64,000 bases of DNA from Neomicrococcus aestuarii (GTDB lineage Bacteria > Actinomycetota > Actinomycetes > Actinomycetales > Micrococcaceae): positions 2,232,001 to 2,296,000 of the forward strand of contig NZ_JACHDR010000001.1 of NCBI RefSeq assembly GCF_014201135.1, written 5' to 3'. Shown piece by piece: positions 59,207 through 64,000 of this stretch (the first letter of the stretch is position 1; each line of letters starts with the position of its first letter). The translations under genes were made by a program, and so were the position numbers. Under the pieces are notes generated by a model. That model was not told the DNA's origin. It saw only the letters and a program-made list of their open reading frames with translations, and did no database searches.

Positions 59207-61888
59207 ATGTTCGAACCACCCGTGCCCGCGTCAGCGCAGTCCTTGTCCGTTCAGCAAAACGTACGTGTTTTAGGCGCTCGTGAACACAACCTTCAGGACA
59301 TCGATCTCACGGTGCCCCGCGATGCGCTGGTGGTTTTCACTGGAGTCTCTGGCTCTGGGAAGTCCTCTCTGGCTTTCGGAACGCTGTTCGCAGAGTCCCA
59401 ACGCCGCTACCTAGAGTCGGTCGCTCCCTATGCGCGTCGTCTGATTGACCAGGCTGGCGTTCCGGACGTCGATTCAATTACAGGTATGCCGCCGGCCGTT
59501 GCTCTTCAGCAGCAACGTGGAGGTCGTAGCGCTCGCTCTTCGGTCGGTAGCATCACTACGGTGTCTTCGCTAGTGCGCATGCTCTTTTCCCGGGCTGGAC
59601 ACTATCCTGATGATCAGCCGATGCTCTACGCCGAAGACTTCTCTGCCAACACCGTGCAGGGAGCTTGTCCGGAGTGTCACGGCATTGGCCGGGTGTACGA
59701 AGTCCCTGAAGACAAGATGGTGCCCGACCCCTCGCTTACGATTCGCGAGCGGGCTATCGCCTCGTGGCCAAAAGCCTGGCACGGTCATCAGTTGCGCGAT
59801 GTGCTTGTCGCCCTCGGGTACGACGTGGACGTCCCCTGGAAGGATCTGCCAAAGAAAGAACGTGACTGGATCCTTTACACAGATCAGACTCCGTATGTCC
59901 CGGTCCATTCGCGGCTGACTCTCGCCGAGGCACGGGCCGCAATCGCGCGAGGTGTCGAACCTAGTTACTCGGGAACGTTCGTGGGTGCTCGCCGGTACGT
60001 ACTCGACACGTTCGCGAATAGCAAGAGCGAGGCAATGAAGCGGCGTGTGGCGCAGTTCCTTACAGTCGCTCCTTGCCCTGCTTGCCATGGTAAACGGCTG
60101 AAGCCGGAGGCCCTGTCGGTGACGTTCGAAGGCCTAGATGTCTCAGACCTCTCCAGCTTGCCGCTGGCGCAACTCTCGGTACTGATCGAAAAAGCAGTTG
60201 AGCAGGCCACCGCCGATCTCGACGGGATCGAGAAAGCAAGTCACAGAACAGACGACGCAGCCCGACCAGATGCAGCGCAGCAGCGCGTCGATGCCGAGGA
60301 AACAACCCACCGGGGTGCCCATACGGTGAACAGGGAAGCGAACCACTCAGCGGGAAGGCTGGCCGCCACAGCCCGGCTGGGCGCAGAACTCGTCAATAGG
60401 CTACGGCCCATCATTGACCTAGGGCTGGGGTATCTTTCCCTAGGACGGACCACTCCCACACTCTCCGGAGGAGAATTACAACGACTGCGTCTCGCAACCC
60501 AACTGACCTCTGAACTCTTCGGGGTGGTATACGTTCTCGATGAGCCTTCCGCTGGATTGCATCCGCAGGATGTCACCGCGCTGCTCGGCATTCTGGACGG
60601 GCTCAAGCGACGAGGCAACAGTCTATTCGTCGTCGAACATTCGGTGGACGTGATGCGCCATGCTGACTGGTTAGTTGACATCGGACCAGGCGCGGGAGAG
60701 CGCGGCGGTCGTGTCGTCTACAGCGGGCCTACCGAAGGGCTCGCGGAGGTGGAGGAATCCGTCACCCGCGGGTATCTGTTCGAGGGCAATGGACTGCTTC
60801 AGCGGACGCCCCGCCAGCCACAGGGATGGCTGCGCCTCGAGCAAGTCACCCGTAACAATCTGCACAATGTGTCGTTATCCGTTCCGCTCGGGGTGTTCAC
60901 CGCTGTCACCGGAGTTTCAGGATCAGGAAAGTCGAGCCTAGTCAGCCAGGCCCTGCCGGCGCTGATCGGCGAACGACTGGGTCGGACTGCGCAGGCAGAG
61001 GATACTGACACTCCCGAAGATGACGAGCTTTTGCTGTCGGATGAACCCGAGGAGGTCAAAGGATCGGTCCGCGGAGACTTCTCTGGGGTGCGCCGCGTCG
61101 TAAGCATTGACCAGAGGCCTATCGGACGCACCCCGCGTTCGAACGTCGCCACCTATACCGGGCTGTTTGATCATGTGAGGCGGAGGTTCTCCGAAACGCC
61201 CGAGGCTCGTGCACGCGGGTACAAACCGGGTCGATTCTCCTTCAACGTCACTGGCGGCCGTTGTCCTACCTGCAAGGGAGAAGGATCGGTGATGGTAGAA
61301 CTGCTATTCCTGCCATCGGTCTACACCGAATGCCCCGACTGCCACGGCACCCGTTACCAATCCACCACGTTGGAGATCATCTGGCGCGGCTGCAACATCG
61401 CGCAGATTCTCGCCATGAGTGTTGAGGAGGCTCACGATTTCTTTCACGAGGAGCTCGATATCATGCGCTCGCTGGGGGCACTGATCGATGTCGGTCTCGG
61501 GTACCTGCGGCTCGGACAGCCGGCTACCGAGCTGTCCGGAGGCGAGGCGCAACGCGTCAAGCTCGCTTCTGAGCTGCAACGATCCCAGCGTGGAGACACG
61601 CTTTATATACTTGACGAACCTACCTCAGGGCTCCACTGTGCAGATTCCGACCGGCTTGTGGCTCACCTACAGACACTCGTTGACGCAGGAAATACTGTCA
61701 TCGCGGTCGAGCTCGACATGCGCGTTGTCGCAACGGCCGACTACGTCATCGACCTCGGCCCGGGCGCAGGTGAGGACGGGGGCACAGTGGTATCCTCAGG
61801 AACCCCTGAGGAAGTCGCCTCGCGCGGAGTCGGCGCGTCGGCACCGTACCTCGAAGCGGCATTGCACGAGGCTGCCTCCCGCGGGTGA
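59207..61888 (+). CDS. Short UvrA paralogue (UvrA2/drug-resistance type ABC ATPase)
   Basis: An 893-residue, tandem-ABC DNA-binding ATPase like the short UvrA class found next to resistance and biosynthesis genes, not the 950-residue housekeeping UvrA. First Walker A: GVSGSGKS at 46-53; second: GVSGSGKSSLVSQAL near 568. ABC signatures are LSGGELQRLRLATQL and LSGGEAQRVKLASELQ. Zinc-type Cys pairs occur at CPECHG, CPACHG, CPTCKG and CPDCHG. The shorter size comes from the reduced region after Walker A where UvrB binds. A polar insertion (about 340-380) separates the halves. The family is linked to resistance against DNA-intercalating drugs; that role here is inferred. Confidence 0.9.
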   Translation: MFEPPVPASAQSLSVQQNVRVLGAREHNLQDIDLTVPRDALVVFTGVSGSGKSSLAFGTLFAESQRRYLESVAPYARRLIDQAGVPDVDSITGMPPAVALQQQRGGRSARSSVGSITTVSSLVRMLFSRAGHYPDDQPMLYAEDFSANTVQGACPECHGIGRVYEVPEDKMVPDPSLTIRERAIASWPKAWHGHQLRDVLVALGYDVDVPWKDLPKKERDWILYTDQTPYVPVHSRLTLAEARAAIARGVEPSYSGTFVGARRYVLDTFANSKSEAMKRRVAQFLTVAPCPACHGKRLKPEALSVTFEGLDVSDLSSLPLAQLSVLIEKAVEQATADLDGIEKASHRTDDAARPDAAQQRVDAEETTHRGAHTVNREANHSAGRLAATARLGAELVNRLRPIIDLGLGYLSLGRTTPTLSGGELQRLRLATQLTSELFGVVYVLDEPSAGLHPQDVTALLGILDGLKRRGNSLFVVEHSVDVMRHADWLVDIGPGAGERGGRVVYSGPTEGLAEVEESVTRGYLFEGNGLLQRTPRQPQGWLRLEQVTRNNLHNVSLSVPLGVFTAVTGVSGSGKSSLVSQALPALIGERLGRTAQAEDTDTPEDDELLLSDEPEEVKGSVRGDFSGVRRVVSIDQRPIGRTPRSNVATYTGLFDHVRRRFSETPEARARGYKPGRFSFNVTGGRCPTCKGEGSVMVELLFLPSVYTECPDCHGTRYQSTTLEIIWRGCNIAQILAMSVEEAHDFFHEELDIMRSLGALIDVGLGYLRLGQPATELSGGEAQRVKLASELQRSQRGDTLYILDEPTSGLHCADSDRLVAHLQTLVDAGNTVIAVELDMRVVATADYVIDLGPGAGEDGGTVVSSGTPEEVASRGVGASAPYLEAALHEAASRG

Positions 61889-62454
61889 GCGCCGGTGGGC
61901 TTCGCAGAGGGAGCTGGCCGGACTGGTGAGCACATCAAAAGAGTATGTGCTGTGCCTGATATGAGAACCAGGTTGCGAGCTTGTGGCGCAGGCATTGACG
62001 ATGAGCCGGTGGGCTGCTCGGACGAAATTCCCTGAATCGTCTGGTGTAGTTGATGCAGTTCACTGGCGGTATCAGATGTCAGGCGTTTTATACCTCAAAA
62101 CCCTGCGGCGGATCAGATGAGAAAGGAAAGTCAAAGCACCCGGGATTGCTATATGCAGTGGTTCTTTGACGGTATACACTGCTCGAAAGGCCAGTCGTTA
62201 TCGCAAGTTTGGCCTTGATATAAAAGTAAAACAGTCGACACAGGGATCTCATCGTTGGTGCCAAGACAAAGCCGCGTCTGGTAGTTACCTACGCCCTGTC
62301 CTTGGGCAGGCGGGCTGACGCCTTTTGGAACTTCGAAGAGTACACTGACGACTGTACCAAGGTAGTGCTGCACCTAGATTATGTTGTCGTTTATGGACAG
62401 GTGATGACCCGCCTACACAGGCAGGTCATCACCTCTTAAAGAACGGAGCACAAA
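61889..62454. other. Intergenic region before the PfpI-like gene
   Basis: About 565 bp with no supported gene. Codon-like stretches are short and match no family I can name. The 3' end holds the inverted repeat at 62399-62434. It probably carries the promoter of the PfpI/ABM pair. Confidence 0.5.
62399..62434 (+). promoter_or_regulatory. 11-bp inverted repeat just upstream of the PfpI-like gene
   Basis: AGGTGATGACC (62399-62409) and GGTCATCACCT (62424-62434) are exact complements; GCCT/AGGC inside lengthens the stem. It ends 20 nt before the ATG. As an mRNA hairpin it could act as an attenuator of the following genes; as DNA it could be an operator. Confidence 0.6.
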
Positions 62455-63018
62455 ATGGCAGACGAATTGAAAGGCAAGCGGGTAGCGATCCTTGCCGCAG
62501 ACGGCGTGGAGCGAGTCGAGCTGGAACAGCCGAGACAGGCGCTACTTGATGCCGGCGCCACGACTGAGCTGCTGTCGCTGCACGAGGGCGAGATCAAAGC
62601 TCGAAAGAATGACCTGGATGAAGCTGGGACATTCTCAGTAGATGCCCTAGTGAAATCAGTTTCGGTCGGTGACTATGATGCACTGTTGCTTCCTGGTGGC
62701 ACGGTCAACCCGGACCAGCTTCGGATGGATGCCGATGCGGTAGGTTTTGTGCGCGATTTCGTGGCCACCGGCAAGCTGGTCGCCTCGATCTGCCACGGCC
62801 CATGGACGCTGATCGAAGCCGGTGTCGCGAACGGTCGGACGCTGACTTCCTACCCGAGCATCCGCACTGACTTGCGCAATGCCGGTGCGAATGTCGTGGA
62901 TGAAGAGGTCGTACGTGATGGGAACCTCATCACCAGTCGCTGGCCCGACGATCTTCCGGCTTTTTGCTCCGCGATCGTAGAACAGCTCAGCGAAGCCAAG
63001 GGAGGCGACCATGATTGA
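62455..63018 (+). CDS. DJ-1/PfpI-family protein (YhbO-like)
   Basis: A 187-residue cytoplasmic protein of the DJ-1/PfpI superfamily. KRVAILAADGVERVELEQPRQALLDAGA begins the fold with the conserved acidic residue; the nucleophilic Cys is in LVASICHGPWTLIEAG, with the AICHGP-type elbow, and TSYPSIRTDLRNAGA follows. Relatives are stress-induced deglycases, chaperones or glyoxalases. CGGAGC precedes the ATG. Its last 8 nt overlap the next gene. Confidence 0.92.
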   Translation: MADELKGKRVAILAADGVERVELEQPRQALLDAGATTELLSLHEGEIKARKNDLDEAGTFSVDALVKSVSVGDYDALLLPGGTVNPDQLRMDADAVGFVRDFVATGKLVASICHGPWTLIEAGVANGRTLTSYPSIRTDLRNAGANVVDEEVVRDGNLITSRWPDDLPAFCSAIVEQLSEAKGGDHD

Positions 63019-63322
63019 GGTTGCATTGTCGGTAGTACTGCGGGCCAAGCCAGGCAAAGAAGAGGAAGTCGCGGAGTTTCTCCGTAGCGCGCGCTCGATT
63101 GTCGAGCAAGAAGAAGGGACGCGGGCCTGGTTCGCTTTGAAGTTCGATGCATCGACCTTCGGGATCTTTGACGTGTTCCCAGACGACGGGGCCCGCCAGA
63201 CTCACTTGTCTGGAGGCGTCGGCCAAGCGCTCGCTGCCCAGGGAGCAGATCTGTTCAGCGTAGACCCGAACGTTGAGAACGTCGATGTGCTTGCATATAA
63301 GCTGCCCGGTGAAAACGTGTAG
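63011..63322 (+). CDS. ABM-domain (antibiotic biosynthesis monooxygenase fold) protein
   Basis: A 103-residue dimeric alpha-beta barrel protein. VALSVVLRAKPGKEEEVAEFLRSARSIVEQEEGTRAWFALKFDASTFGIFDVFPDDGARQTHLSGG is a clear ABM pattern. AGGGAGG precedes the ATG at 63011, which lies within the end of the PfpI-like gene. The two are translationally coupled, a pairing seen in stress-response or resistance loci. Enzymatic activity is not certain from sequence. Confidence 0.88.
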   Translation: MIEVALSVVLRAKPGKEEEVAEFLRSARSIVEQEEGTRAWFALKFDASTFGIFDVFPDDGARQTHLSGGVGQALAAQGADLFSVDPNVENVDVLAYKLPGENV

Positions 63323-63368
63323 AGGACTAATTTTAGTGGTTTTACCGGGTGTGGTCTTCACGGTTCTG

Positions 63369-64000
63369 CTATAACCCGCACCGGGAAGTCAGCTGACGGC
63401 ACATAGAAATCCAGAGCTGGGCATGGGGTTCTCCGCAACTAGTGGACACATGATCTAGCTTATTCAGCTGGGTCGAGGTGAACTGCGCGCCGCGGTCCGT
63501 GTGGAACACCACCTGACCCGGAATCTGTTCTCGCAGGGTCCTGGCTATGCGCAGAGCCCTCTTCACCAAATCGGTGTTCTGCCCGTTGCGCAGCAATCCT
63601 TGGGGGTGGGCCAGAGGTTTGGCGTTGCCTCCAGGCGTAATAGCTTGACTTTGATACCTGAAGTAATGCCGCCATCCGTGTCAGGGTGAACTCATCCTTT
63701 AACGCGTGCATCAGTTCGAACCGTTCGACCGATGTTGCTTCGACGCGAAGAAGGAGGCGGCTTTCCCCGGAAGCGGTTGTCCTTCCGCAGTTCGAAGACT
63801 TCTTTGCGCAAGCGTTTGAGTTCCTCGCTATCGGACTCGTCCATCGCTGCGGTCGGCTCACCGTCCGGGCCTCGGCGGGATCGTTCTTTCTTCACCTGTG
63901 CCCAGTGTCTGCTCGCCGAGGTTCAGTTCCTTGGCTACCGCGCTGATGTTGCGTCCGGTATCGATGATCAGGCCGGCGGCTTCTCGGGGATATTCCCCGG
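63369..64000 (-). pseudogene. Decayed IS3-family transposase, runs off the right edge
   Basis: Pieces of one IS3 transposase lie in different frames on the minus strand. From the right edge: REAAGLIIDTGRNISAVAKE with LNLGEQTLG (OrfA HTH), SEELKRLRKEVFELRKDNRF (OrfA zipper), RFELMHALKDEFTLTRMAAL (OrfB start), and VVFHTDRGAQFTS (second catalytic Asp). The stretch with the first catalytic Asp is missing between the last two, so both frameshifts and a deletion are present. It is a dead copy that closes the accessory island on this side. Confidence 0.82.

Noticed and set aside
62149-62373. 74-codon minus-strand frame before the PfpI-like gene
   Set aside because: No homology or ribosome-binding site; composition is unlike neighbours.
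56010-64000. Second copy of the tRNA-Tyr 3' end as an att site
   Set aside because: I found no repeat of the T-arm/acceptor sequence to the right, and no integrase gene; the island is better explained by IS elements.
1-64000. CRISPR array or restriction/anti-phage cassette
   Set aside because: No regularly spaced repeats and no cas, methylase, toxin-antitoxin or CBASS-type genes are visible.

Overview
The window looks like chromosomal DNA of a moderately high-GC actinobacterium, most likely a Micrococcaceae member (Arthrobacter/Rothia relatives). Pointers are a complete menaquinone gene set with actinobacterial-type MenB, MenJ-like reductase and polyprenyl synthase, a DUF222/HNH (13E12-type) gene, DUF4229, PLDc_N and OxyR-free EfeUOB genes, many GTG/TTG starts and several apparently leaderless genes. 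This taxonomic call is inference from gene families, not from a marker gene.

Layout. 1-6.8 kb: end of an amino-acid permease, small membrane proteins, an aldo/keto reductase, and a minus-strand run thioesterase - VOC protein - menB - menE - menA. 6.9-9.2 kb: amino-acid ABC importer whose binding protein and permease are one polypeptide. 9.4-13.9 kb: DUF222/HNH gene, secreted SGNH hydrolase, a repeat-rich lipoprotein, SRPBCC protein. 14-22.3 kb: TPP enzyme, membrane protein, oligopeptidase B, MBL hydrolase followed in the same frame by an MFS transporter, PAP2 phosphatase. 22.4-30.9 kb: menC, PhoX phosphatase, a large Orn/Lys/Arg decarboxylase, menD. 31-34.6 kb: secreted intradiol dioxygenase and a second amino-acid ABC importer with a strong hairpin between binding-protein and permease genes. 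34.7-39.4 kb: menF divergent from menG - geranylgeranyl-reductase-like (menJ-type) - polyprenyl synthase. 39.4-43.3 kb: minus-strand mpg, HIT, SUKH-like protein, TRIC channel, PucR regulator. 43.4-46.8 kb: NSS transporter with its 47-residue MetS-type subunit, then gabT. 46.7-55.7 kb: RarD, FprA, MFS, HtpX, an iron-uptake operon efeUOB behind a DtxR/IdeR-like box, and yajQ.

From tRNA-Tyr (55.9 kb) to the right edge the window changes character: an IS481 transposase remnant, an intact IS3-family element, a second IS3-family element cut short by the first, then a short UvrA paralogue, a DJ-1/PfpI protein with an ABM-domain protein, and a decayed IS3 transposase. This reads as an accessory island next to a tRNA gene.

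Together the genes supply every classical menaquinone step except MenH, with the hotdog thioesterase a candidate for DHNA-CoA hydrolysis; quinone tail synthesis and saturation are co-transcribed with the last methyltransferase. The most unusual non-coding signal is a dispersed ~19-nt repeat (consensus near AGTACGACGWCGCAGCTCG) present at a dozen or more places, between genes, across gene ends, and inside low-complexity insertions of proteins.
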